Under the pieces are notes generated by a model. The model searched no databases and was not told the origin of the DNA. It saw nothing but the letters and a program-made list of their open reading frames with translations. This document shows positions 6,728 through 14,775 of a stretch of DNA of 15,232 bases, piece after piece (the stretch's first letter is position 1; the number at the start of each line of letters is the position of its first letter). Source of the DNA: a bacterium. GTDB taxonomy: Bacteria > Zhuqueibacterota > Zhuqueibacteria > Thermofontimicrobiales > Thermofontimicrobiaceae. The stretch spans positions 1-15,232 of the forward strand of contig DSAU01000194.1 in assembly GCA_011046315.1 (NCBI GenBank), in the 5' to 3' direction. The position numbers were made by a program, and so were the translations under genes.

Positions 6728-7720
6728 ATGATAAAAATAGCAATTATCGGATGTGGCGACATGGGCGTTCTTCATGCTCGAGCGTTGAAGCAGCTTTCAG
6801 AGGCAAAGATTTATGCTTGCTGCGATTTGTGCGAATCAAAAGCCGCAGCATTTGCTAACCAGTTTCAAGCCGAATATTTCACAAATCAACCCGAACGAAT
6901 ATTTAATGATCCGGCAGTGGTTGGCGTTTACCTGACAACGACCACAGACAGCCATCTTTCGTTGTTTTCTTTAGCAGTCAAATCCGGCAAGCACATTTTT
7001 CTGGAAAAACCGCTGGCAGTCTCGATTGGCCATGCCAAACAAATGGCGGTATTGTCCGGGCAAAATGATTTGGTTCAGCTGACTGCGTTCAAGTTTCGTT
7101 TTTATGAGATGGTGGTAAAAGCACGTCAGTTGATACCGGATCCGTTCATGGTCAGCGTTCAGATAATGGATGATCCCTGGGGTGCAGATTTTTGGGCGAA
7201 TGACCCGATTGCCGGCGGCGGTAACGTTATTTCGCAGGGGATCCACGGTGCGGACTTGTTACACTTCTTGGTTGGCGCAGAACCGGAACAGGTGTTTGCA
7301 GTGGGTGATAATTATCATCAGCCAACCGGTGTAATTGATAATTTGTCAGCGACCTTTCGTTTCGCTAATGGCAGTGCGGGAAGCCTGGTCGTCGGCGATA
7401 GCGGAACTGCGCCGCTGGTCGGAAAATTTATGGTCCAGATGCACGGTAAGCAGGGTAGCGTCATGCTGGTTGACCGGCTGACACGGCTGCATTTCAAGCC
7501 CGCCCATACAAACACTGTTCAATATTATCAGGGTGAAGAAGACGGCGTTTTGAAAGAGAATGCTGTTTTTATTGATATTGTGAACGGCGCACAACAGCTT
7601 TACCCTACTATTTGGGACGGATTCAGGGCGCAAATGATGATAGATGTTGCTATCCGTTCGGCGCAGAGCCGACGGGCGTTCCCTGTACTTTGTAGAAAAA
7701 ATATAGAAAAATATAACTGA
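6728..7720 (+). CDS. Gfo/Idh/MocA-family NAD(P)-dependent oxidoreductase
   Basis: Predicted cytoplasmic dehydrogenase oxidising or reducing a sugar, inositol or sugar acid with NAD(P). The 330-residue protein has the N-terminal Rossmann fold with GCGDMG at residues 8-13, the family's EKPLA motif at 93-97 (K94 the usual catalytic lysine), and GGGNVISQGIHGADLLHFLVG at about 164-184, which supplies the conserved histidine (H173) and D176. The usual Asp three residues before that histidine is Gln (Q170). The C-terminal half is the alpha/beta substrate-binding domain. The start ATG has only a weak upstream purine run. It is followed after 13 bases by the hydrolase gene. In a locus with a lyase and a sugar importer it most likely processes a monosaccharide or uronate product; the substrate is unknown. 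Confidence 0.88.
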   Translation: MIKIAIIGCGDMGVLHARALKQLSEAKIYACCDLCESKAAAFANQFQAEYFTNQPERIFNDPAVVGVYLTTTTDSHLSLFSLAVKSGKHIFLEKPLAVSIGHAKQMAVLSGQNDLVQLTAFKFRFYEMVVKARQLIPDPFMVSVQIMDDPWGADFWANDPIAGGGNVISQGIHGADLLHFLVGAEPEQVFAVGDNYHQPTGVIDNLSATFRFANGSAGSLVVGDSGTAPLVGKFMVQMHGKQGSVMLVDRLTRLHFKPAHTNTVQYYQGEEDGVLKENAVFIDIVNGAQQLYPTIWDGFRAQMMIDVAIRSAQSRRAFPVLCRKNIEKYN

Positions 7721-7733
7721 GAAACCATTGTCG

Positions 7734-8756
7734 ATGTCAGAGCAAACTGAAATTACAGCAGCTCAAAACTGGGAAAATTTGTTGCGTCAATTGATCGCCG
7801 ATTATCCGAATCGATCAAGTACTGAATGGAAGCGCGATTTTTCCTCGTTGGAAGATTTTTTAAATTCTGTCCGATCTCAGCGCAGCAAATGGGCGGAACT
7901 GATGAAGTTGCCGGCTGGTCTGCCTGCGACGGCCAAACAAATCGAAATTTCAAAAGCCGATCAATGTCAGCGAAAGATTACGTTTACCTTTTGTCATGAG
8001 ATGAAATTTTCAGCATGGTACCAGCCACCGGTTCAGAAAGAATCGCAGCCGCGATTTCCGCTGGTGATCTGTCTCCATGGAATTGGTGGTTCGCCGCAAT
8101 CAACAATGGGAACGGATCAACGCCTTGATGCCAGTTACCACCGATTCGCAAGCCGATTAACTGAAAACGGTTTCGCGGTAGTAGCGCCACAATTGATCAA
8201 TAATTTTGCGGAACGCGCACGGATCAACCGCATGGCGTTGTTGCTCGGTTCAACCATTTGGGCGCTTGAGCTTCAGGCAATACGAACCCTGCTCGACATT
8301 TGTTTAGAGGCGCTGCCGATCGATCCGGAACAAATTGCTGCCTGGGGGATTAGTATGGGCGGCGGGTACACACTATATCTCATGCCATTGGAAATGCGAA
8401 TCAGAGCCGGAGTTATCTCTGCTTGGTTCAATCATCGCGTTTCAAAAATGGTCATTGAAAGTACTGACTACTCCTGTTTTTTACCGACCGAGGAGGAGCA
8501 TGCATTTATTCCGGGATTGCTGACCCAATTTAGCGATTCAGATTTAATATCGCTGATATGTCCCAGACCCGTGCAGGTCCAAAGCGGCAGGTTGGATGAT
8601 ATTGCTTCGCATCGGTTGGTGGAACAGGAGTTTAGAGCGGCAAGTTTCTGTTACCAAAAATTAGGGATAAAGAAGCGCCTCGAATGGAACTTGCATAACG
8701 GCGGTCATGAACTGGACTTTGAGGCAGGATTGCGTTTTTTGCGAAGCTGGCTGTAA
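7734..8756 (+). CDS. Alpha/beta hydrolase, esterase/dienelactone-hydrolase-like
   Basis: A 340-residue serine hydrolase without signal peptide, so probably cytoplasmic. After about 90 residues of mostly helical N-terminal extension comes the fold: VICLHGIGGSP (oxyanion region, H115-G116), nucleophile S207 in the elbow GISMGG, probable acid D288 or D289 in GRLDD, and H325 in NGGHELD. The triad is complete and correctly spaced. Enzymes of this kind in glycan loci commonly remove acetyl or other ester groups from sugars, which fits the neighbours, but peptidase-like or other ester substrates are possible. I chose the ATG at 7734; a TTG two codons earlier is the alternative. It lies 13 bases after the oxidoreductase gene and is surely co-transcribed with it. 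No terminator follows in the next 206 bases that I can support. Confidence 0.82.
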   Translation: MSEQTEITAAQNWENLLRQLIADYPNRSSTEWKRDFSSLEDFLNSVRSQRSKWAELMKLPAGLPATAKQIEISKADQCQRKITFTFCHEMKFSAWYQPPVQKESQPRFPLVICLHGIGGSPQSTMGTDQRLDASYHRFASRLTENGFAVVAPQLINNFAERARINRMALLLGSTIWALELQAIRTLLDICLEALPIDPEQIAAWGISMGGGYTLYLMPLEMRIRAGVISAWFNHRVSKMVIESTDYSCFLPTEEEHAFIPGLLTQFSDSDLISLICPRPVQVQSGRLDDIASHRLVEQEFRAASFCYQKLGIKKRLEWNLHNGGHELDFEAGLRFLRSWL

Positions 8757-8838
8757 GCTGTCTTTTTTGTTTGAGAAGTTAACATCTTATTTTATTACCA
8801 AATTAATCTTGCACTTACTTGCAAAAATATTTTTGTAT

Positions 8839-8938
8839 AAACACTGAAAAGACCGAAATCGTCCGAAATATTTTCTCTCAAAATAGTTTTTCAGGGATAT
8901 TCGGTGTTTTTCGGTGTTTAATTTTGCGGCTTAGCCGC
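8839..8938. repeat. Palindromic intergenic repeat (CGGTGTTT type) with adjacent hairpin
   Basis: AAACACTGAAAAGACCGAA (8839-8857) is complementary, with one gap and few mismatches, to TTCGGTGTTTTTCGGTGTTT (8900-8919). Nested inside, CCGAAATAT (8863-8871) faces ATATTCGG (8897-8904). Immediately after comes a perfect GC-rich hairpin GCGGC-TTA-GCCGC (8926-8938), ending 14 bases before the ribosome-binding site of the next gene. TTCGGTG/CACCGAA blocks are another recurring intergenic repeat type. It occupies most of the 206-base gap before the binding-protein gene and may also shape the 5' end of its mRNA. Confidence 0.5.
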
Positions 8939-8952
8939 GCTGGGAAATGTAC

Positions 8953-8959
8953 AGGAGGT
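8953..8959 (+). promoter_or_regulatory. Strong ribosome-binding site fixing the start of the binding-protein gene
   Basis: AGGAGGT, four bases (after AGGAGG) before the ATG at 8963. It decides the start: the same frame is open 48 codons further upstream to 8819, but that part runs through the palindromic repeat and would bury the signal peptide. Confidence 0.85.
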
Positions 8960-8962
8960 CTG

Positions 8963-10318
8963 ATGCAGAAAACAATAAGTTTAAAAATATTTTCGATTTA
9001 TGTTTTAACGATGATCGTGTTGAGTTGTTCGAAATCTGACCAGGCGAAATTGCCTCAGATTGCAGTCAATATTCCCGCGAACGCGCAACTGATGCAATCT
9101 TTAAAAAACAGGATCGATGAATTTTCAGCACGCAACGCAATTAAAATCAAACTGATCCCGTTCTCTGGTCAGGAGAAATTGTACGCCATGATCGCTGCGG
9201 GGTCACCTCCGGATATTTTTTACACCAATAGTGTTGTGCGTGATCGGTTGGCAGCAGAAGGCCATCTTGTTGACCTCTGGCAACTGGCGCGCGGCGATAC
9301 TTTTGTCTCGCAGGTACTGCCTGAATTTATGGCGCGCGGCGCTTCCATCGATAGCGGCTGGTATCAATTCTGCGACTGGACTTACACCTATGGCGTTTAT
9401 TTTAACAAGCAGCTATTCAAAAAGTACAATATCCCGCTGCCGGATTCCGCCTGGACATGGGAAACAATGGTCGATCGTGCGAAAAAATTGACCCGGGATT
9501 TAAACGACAATGGCAGGATCGATCAGTATGGTATTTATATCGCGCGTCATTTTGTCTCTGCATTGGAACAAATGAACGGCGCTGTCTATCCACCTAATGC
9601 ATTGCTTTTCAGCCTGCCACCGCAGGCAATCGAGGCCCAGCAGGCCTATCTTGATTTGATGTTTGAAGAAAAGGTCATGCCTGAACTGGGCTATGCCCAG
9701 GCCCAGGGTATGCAAGGTGCGCAGATGTTAAATACCGGTCGTGTCGCCATGATAGTTGAAGCCGTGCCCAATTTGGATTTGATCAAATCGATAAACGTTG
9801 ATTGGGACGTTGCTCCGCTACCAAAGATGGGCGATCATCCGCCGCGTTATTTCCGCTCCGCTTCAGGAGGATTATCCATCAGCGCCACTTGTGATAATCC
9901 ACAGGCAGCATGGGAGGTCATTAAATGGCTGGTAACAGAATCTGAATACAACACTCCAAATCCGGTTTTGAAAAATTCTGATTTTGTCTCTGGTTATGAA
10001 AATGCCAATCCTGAACTGAAGCATAAAAATTTCCGCCAGGTCTGGGAATTAAGCGTAAAATTCGATGGCGGTGATAATCGGGATTTTGTGCGCTACTCTT
10101 CATGGACCAGTACGACGATTCTGGAGCAGATCAATCCACGGTTGGATTTGATTTATGCCGGAAAGCGACCACTGACTTATTTAACCGACGCCACTAACGA
10201 AATCAATCAGAAAGTCATTTCGGAATTGAAGTCGATGTTAAAAAATACCAGTCTTAAACCAATATTTCGGGAAAAGATCAGAGCAGAACTGGATGCAATT
10301 GAAAACAGCCTTCCATAA
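8963..10318 (+). CDS. Lipoprotein sugar-binding protein of an ABC importer (family 1)
   Basis: Substrate-binding lipoprotein that would capture a sugar or oligosaccharide in the periplasm and hand it to an ABC permease. The 451-residue product starts with a type II signal peptide (lysine near the start, hydrophobic stretch, lipobox VLSC with C22 as the lipidated residue). The rest shows family-1 features: IDEFSARNAIKIKLIPF, then AAGSPPDIFYTNS, a calcium-loop-like DLNDNGRID at 179-187 followed by QYGIY, GRVAMIVEAVPN, and VAPLPKMGDHPP. No permease or ATPase gene is in the window, so these must lie to the right or elsewhere. It is followed after 44 bases by the lyase gene. This protein is the best pointer to uptake of the glycan fragments. 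Confidence 0.88.
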   Translation: MQKTISLKIFSIYVLTMIVLSCSKSDQAKLPQIAVNIPANAQLMQSLKNRIDEFSARNAIKIKLIPFSGQEKLYAMIAAGSPPDIFYTNSVVRDRLAAEGHLVDLWQLARGDTFVSQVLPEFMARGASIDSGWYQFCDWTYTYGVYFNKQLFKKYNIPLPDSAWTWETMVDRAKKLTRDLNDNGRIDQYGIYIARHFVSALEQMNGAVYPPNALLFSLPPQAIEAQQAYLDLMFEEKVMPELGYAQAQGMQGAQMLNTGRVAMIVEAVPNLDLIKSINVDWDVAPLPKMGDHPPRYFRSASGGLSISATCDNPQAAWEVIKWLVTESEYNTPNPVLKNSDFVSGYENANPELKHKNFRQVWELSVKFDGGDNRDFVRYSSWTSTTILEQINPRLDLIYAGKRPLTYLTDATNEINQKVISELKSMLKNTSLKPIFREKIRAELDAIENSLP

Positions 10319-10362
10319 CTATCGTGCTACTAAATGACCAGCTTTCGAATTAGGGATGGGTG

Positions 10363-12762
10363 ATGGATCGTTTATTATCTCAAAAAGGACCAGAGCAAGT
10401 TGTTCAAATTGATCTTGCACCGGTGTTCAGTAAAAGGATCGGAACGACGACGGTGTTTGAATTGCCGGTGTTAAAGCGCGGACGCTATGGATTTCATATT
10501 TTATTCGATATTCAACACTACCCTCTTGAGCGTCATTTATGTTACCTGCGCTCCGGTCAGAACATGGCGTTAAATCAACTTGCTGAATTGCGATTTTCAC
10601 AACTGCAGTTCTCTTCGGAACCGCCCGGGCTGGCAGTTGGCCCCTGGCCTGGTTGGCGCAGCATTCCTTCGCTGCCCGGAGTGACTATCGAAATCGATGG
10701 TCATCGATTTGATTGTCGCTACAATTTTTGGGGTGATGAATCGGTAACCGGCAGGGTTCGTGGTTTTGCTCTGGTATCAATTTCAGGCTCGAGCGACTTC
10801 AGCATAAAAATACAGTGCACGGATCCTCGCATAATTCCGCTCAAACTTGAGATTTATCCCTCGCCGAAAAAACGAGCAGTGGCAAAGTCCGTGGAAATTT
10901 TACCAGAGCTGCAAACTGTTCATCCCCGGTTATTGTTTACACCGGCTGATTTGCCGGATCTGCGCGAAAAAGCTACTGCTTCGCACCGCTTGCAGTGGCT
11001 GGCTATCAAGCAATTGCTGCAAAACTGGGAGCTGGATTTTCAAATATCTCCGGAAAGTAAATTGCCTCCGGAACCGGAACGACTCAATGAATTTGATAAA
11101 CTCATTATCAGCGCTTTTCATGCGTTGTTAACCGAACAAGAAAAATCGATTCAGCGCGCGCTTGACTCCTTTCAAACCTTGCTAAAGCTCGCACGTTCAC
11201 CGGAATATGAACCGATGAACATCGATACCCAGTCCGGAGAATGTCTGTTTTCGCTAAGCCTGGCGTTTGACTGGATTTTTAATTTTTTGAATCAGCGACA
11301 ACGGTCGGATTTTGAAACGGGAATGTTTGAAATTGCCGAACGTGTCTGGCGCCATCTCGGCTACGAGCGTGAAGATTATTGCCAGGCGCATTTTCTTGGT
11401 TGCAGTCACGGACTACTGGCGTTTAGCTGTTTGTTTTGGGAGAAGCACTCCAGGGCGGCCGAGTGGGCAGGTTACCTGCGGGGTGTGTTTGAAATCGTCA
11501 TGAAAATGCTGCCGAGTGACGGTTTTTATCCTCATGGTATTAACTTATGGATTTATGAACATTCATTCTTGAGTCGTTATTTGGAATTATTTCGCTGTTG
11601 CTTTGGATTGAATGATTGGAACACCATACGCTATTGGCGAAACGCATCCCGGTTTCGGCAGGCGTCATTGAGCCCAGACGGAATGTCCGCTATAACCTTT
11701 GGCGATCCCCAATACCGGGTTGGCGGCGACGCCTGGATTCATTATCTGATCGCCAGCCGGTTGAATGATTCTTCTGCCCAGTATCTGGCAGAACAATTGG
11801 CGACCCAGCCGGTCGTTGGCGTTGATTTTCGAAATGCGCCAGCAAGGCGCCACGTGTGGGAGTTTTTATTTTTCAATGCTGATATTCCCGCCCGATGCAA
11901 CGAGCGGGAACGCATATTCTTTGCTGACGGCGGGCAACTATTTCTGAGGCAGACAGATCAGTCGCCGCCGATGCTCATCACGGCTCGTGCTGGCTATCCT
12001 CTCGGAATGCAGCGTTACCAACAGGGTGAGTGGAGCGGTTACGGTCACAGCGATCCCTGTAATGGCGCTTTTTTGGTTTACCGCGGAAGTTCATTTATAT
12101 TCTGCGGTCCAGGACCTGTATACCGCCGAGATACAGCATTGCATAATACCATCACCTTCGATGATTTCGGTCAAATCGGAGACGGCATGGTGTGGGCGCC
12201 GGAATTTACTCCCAAAAATAAATTCGCAAGCATCAGCCATATCGAAGATCAAAATGCCCAGTCGCTGAAAATGGATTTGACGCCCTGTTATCTGACATTT
12301 CTCGGCGTCCAAAAACTGATCCGCCGTTTTATATTAATTCCTCCATCAATGGCGCTGATTGATGACAGGATTGAATTAAATGAACTTCGCCAGGCTCAGT
12401 GGAATCTGCATACTTATGCTACCATCAACAATGAAATGCATGACGACAGGTTAAACTTCCGTTTCAATGAACGGGATCAACAAGCGCGGCTGATCGTGCT
12501 GCTGCCGGAAAATCAAGTGTGGACATCGGGATTGACCGAGTTTGTACCGGCTTATCCCCATTCGGGACAACGCGACCATTATTTGAGGTTGGTTCAGCAG
12601 TGCAAAAGCGGTCACTTTTTAACTCTGCTGGTTTTTGATGATCTGCCGGTTAATTATCAGTTAAGCTGGCTGGATGACCGGAAGGACCGGTGGCTTTTAA
12701 AAATCATAGCTGAAGGAAAGGAATATATTTTTGAAAGTGACAAAACAATGGCTGCTGAATAG
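10363..12762 (+). CDS. Heparinase II/III-family polysaccharide lyase
   Basis: Predicted lyase cleaving uronate-containing glycans by beta-elimination. The 799 residues divide into an N-terminal beta-rich part (1-180), an alpha/alpha toroid (about 187-480, opening with HPRLLFTPADLPDLREKA), and a C-terminal beta-sandwich of the heparinase II/III type (about 510-799). Residues matching known catalytic positions: H343 or H349 in AHFLGCSHG, Y398 in DGFYPHGINLWIYEHS, H562 in GYGHSDPCNGAF, and H594 in HNTITFDDFGQ. Members of this fold are usually exported, yet no signal peptide is visible with this start, nor in the few codons available upstream, so a cytoplasmic location is inferred. The ATG at 10363 has AGGG seven bases before it; a GTG just before is the alternative. 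Substrate (heparin/heparan, alginate, other) is undetermined. Its 3' end overlaps the next gene by 32 bases. Confidence 0.82.
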   Translation: MDRLLSQKGPEQVVQIDLAPVFSKRIGTTTVFELPVLKRGRYGFHILFDIQHYPLERHLCYLRSGQNMALNQLAELRFSQLQFSSEPPGLAVGPWPGWRSIPSLPGVTIEIDGHRFDCRYNFWGDESVTGRVRGFALVSISGSSDFSIKIQCTDPRIIPLKLEIYPSPKKRAVAKSVEILPELQTVHPRLLFTPADLPDLREKATASHRLQWLAIKQLLQNWELDFQISPESKLPPEPERLNEFDKLIISAFHALLTEQEKSIQRALDSFQTLLKLARSPEYEPMNIDTQSGECLFSLSLAFDWIFNFLNQRQRSDFETGMFEIAERVWRHLGYEREDYCQAHFLGCSHGLLAFSCLFWEKHSRAAEWAGYLRGVFEIVMKMLPSDGFYPHGINLWIYEHSFLSRYLELFRCCFGLNDWNTIRYWRNASRFRQASLSPDGMSAITFGDPQYRVGGDAWIHYLIASRLNDSSAQYLAEQLATQPVVGVDFRNAPARRHVWEFLFFNADIPARCNERERIFFADGGQLFLRQTDQSPPMLITARAGYPLGMQRYQQGEWSGYGHSDPCNGAFLVYRGSSFIFCGPGPVYRRDTALHNTITFDDFGQIGDGMVWAPEFTPKNKFASISHIEDQNAQSLKMDLTPCYLTFLGVQKLIRRFILIPPSMALIDDRIELNELRQAQWNLHTYATINNEMHDDRLNFRFNERDQQARLIVLLPENQVWTSGLTEFVPAYPHSGQRDHYLRLVQQCKSGHFLTLLVFDDLPVNYQLSWLDDRKDRWLLKIIAEGKEYIFESDKTMAAE

Positions 12763-14635
12763 CGCCCGCGATGAAGCTGAAAAATACTTTTGTCCTGATA
12801 GCTTGCTTTGCATCATCCCGCGAGAGACTGCCTGGTATGGGATTACGCTGTTGGAAAGCGATCTACCAGCAGATCGGAAAATGGCCAATCGAATCTTTGA
12901 ACATTTGACGGTTACTGACGGGACTCATTCTCCGTGCACGTTATTTGTGATTTACCAGCGCTACCGGGGCTTGCTTTCTGAACAAGCACAGCGCCGGATT
13001 TTACAGAATCTGAAACAAAACCTCACCAGCTCAGCCACAGTCCGTTATTCCGATGGCAACGTGAATCATCCACTTGCTGCTTATGTGAATTTGATTTGCA
13101 GCGGAGAGCTTGTCAACGATTCAACCAGTGTGATTCTTGGAAAAAAAATGCTGCAAATTTTTCAACAAACGATTGCCACCCGTCGGCACGTGGATTTTCA
13201 ACAGGCAGAGATGGCGGAATATAACAGTCCGACTTATACCGCATTGGATTTGTGGTTTCTGGCTATCGCGGCTGAATTTGCTGGCGATGCTCATTGCCGG
13301 GCGCTTGCCCGGTTTTTGGAAGAACGGCTCTGGATCAATGTCGCCATGCACTGGCACGCCCCGACCCAGCAATTCGCCGGTCCGTTTTCGCGCGCCTATG
13401 CTGAAGATTCCATCGGCGGATTTTCTGCGCTGCACTCTACCTTTGGTTATGCGACACAGCGCGACATCTATCTCAATCCGGAGTTAGCGGTCCGTTTCAA
13501 CCATCCGTCGGCGCTCATCGAAAATGCATTCATTGCAACGCTTAATTTTCATCTGCCCGAACAGGCGCTCAAAATCGCGTTTGAGAAACCGAGACGCTAT
13601 TATTTTCGAATGACGACCTATTGTGAACAATACCATGAAAACTGTGCGGTCGAAAACGGTGAAACCAGACGCCAGAGTTTTGATACTGAAGTTTATCCAG
13701 GAGGTTGGGGCGAGTTGAGCACATTTCTCACCGAGGAGTATTGTTTGGGCACAGCCTGCAGACCTTATGTCAATGGCGCCCAGAACGATACCTTTTCGCT
13801 ACGTTATCGCCGGCGAGAGACAATCACAGATTTTGATGGATTTCGGGGAGCATTCACCCGAATGGTTTTTAATGGCAGCCGGTTTGGCAAAGATAATTTT
13901 TGTCATGTCACCCGCTTTTCGGTAACCCGGCACTATCTTTATGAAGAGGGGAGACCTTTTTGTTTTCAACATAAAGATCAATCAATCCTCTGTTACATCC
14001 CTAAAAGAGGCGGCAGAAAAGGTGTGAATGAGTTACGGCTGGATTTGATTTTTTCATCCGCTGATATGTTTGATCTTCTCAAAGTTGATGCGACCGAAGT
14101 AACAAGACTGCCATTTGAGACGCGACATTGTAATTTGATATTGTTAGCGGATTTTAATACCTATCTGGCAATTTTCCCCCTTGAACCGACGTTGTTGGCA
14201 GGATTCCCGGGTAGGATGGAAATTTCCAACTCAACTGGTTTTTTGACCTTTTCATTTTACAATTATCTGGGCGACACCCATGATTTTGATAAAGAGCTGC
14301 TCAGCCAGGTTGTGAATGGATTCGGCTTTGTTTTAGCAACCAGACAAGAATTTCCAAAGATTGAAGATTTCCACAACCAGCTCAGAACTTTTCGATTGAG
14401 CCGGACTATTGAACCACCGTTCGTTCATCACATCCAATTCCAGACTGCAGGCGCAGCAATGACGTTCCGATTTGATCCGCTCAGCGAACGAATCCTCGAA
14501 CGTAGCTTGAATGGAGAAGAACAGCAATTGTGTCATTTTGAAATTGAAAAAACGGATGCCGGTGATCGAATCTTTTATCCCTCAAGCTTGTATCAAAAGA
14601 CAATCATTGAGAATGAATCGGAAGAAATGCGGTAA
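12731..14635 (+). CDS. Uncharacterised 634-residue protein paired with the lyase
   Basis: I do not recognise the family with certainty. The first half is rich in helices, with tryptophan, histidine and tyrosine clusters as in alpha/alpha-toroid carbohydrate enzymes: EYNSPTYTALDLWFLAI from residue 163, MHWHAPTQQFAGPFSRAYAED ending near 226, and GGFSALHS. The second half (about 330-634) looks beta-rich, e.g. VTRHYLYEEGRPFCFQHKD and LTFSFYNYLGDTHDF. The toroid-plus-sandwich plan resembles polysaccharide lyases and some glycosidases, so a second glycan-active enzyme or a lyase partner is a reasonable guess. No signal peptide or membrane segment. The likely start is TTG at 12731, eight bases after AAAGGA; GTG at 12737 is possible. 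The start lies 32 bases inside the lyase gene, so the two are translated together. Confidence 0.8.
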   Translation: MKVTKQWLLNSARDEAEKYFCPDSLLCIIPRETAWYGITLLESDLPADRKMANRIFEHLTVTDGTHSPCTLFVIYQRYRGLLSEQAQRRILQNLKQNLTSSATVRYSDGNVNHPLAAYVNLICSGELVNDSTSVILGKKMLQIFQQTIATRRHVDFQQAEMAEYNSPTYTALDLWFLAIAAEFAGDAHCRALARFLEERLWINVAMHWHAPTQQFAGPFSRAYAEDSIGGFSALHSTFGYATQRDIYLNPELAVRFNHPSALIENAFIATLNFHLPEQALKIAFEKPRRYYFRMTTYCEQYHENCAVENGETRRQSFDTEVYPGGWGELSTFLTEEYCLGTACRPYVNGAQNDTFSLRYRRRETITDFDGFRGAFTRMVFNGSRFGKDNFCHVTRFSVTRHYLYEEGRPFCFQHKDQSILCYIPKRGGRKGVNELRLDLIFSSADMFDLLKVDATEVTRLPFETRHCNLILLADFNTYLAIFPLEPTLLAGFPGRMEISNSTGFLTFSFYNYLGDTHDFDKELLSQVVNGFGFVLATRQEFPKIEDFHNQLRTFRLSRTIEPPFVHHIQFQTAGAAMTFRFDPLSERILERSLNGEEQQLCHFEIEKTDAGDRIFYPSSLYQKTIIENESEEMR

Positions 14636-14775
14636 CATTTGAAAGAGAGATTCACTCTGGAATGATATAAAAGAACTAACCAAAATACAATTGATGAAAA
14701 ATGAATTCTGATTTAGCCCTTACATTTTTTGGCTAATTCGAAATTGGCGATCGACAACATAGCCAGAGCAGAAAA

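Noticed and set aside
8819..8962. Upstream extension of the binding-protein frame by 48 codons
   Set aside because: The strong AGGAGGT site and lipoprotein signal place the start at 8963, and the extension lies in a repeat.
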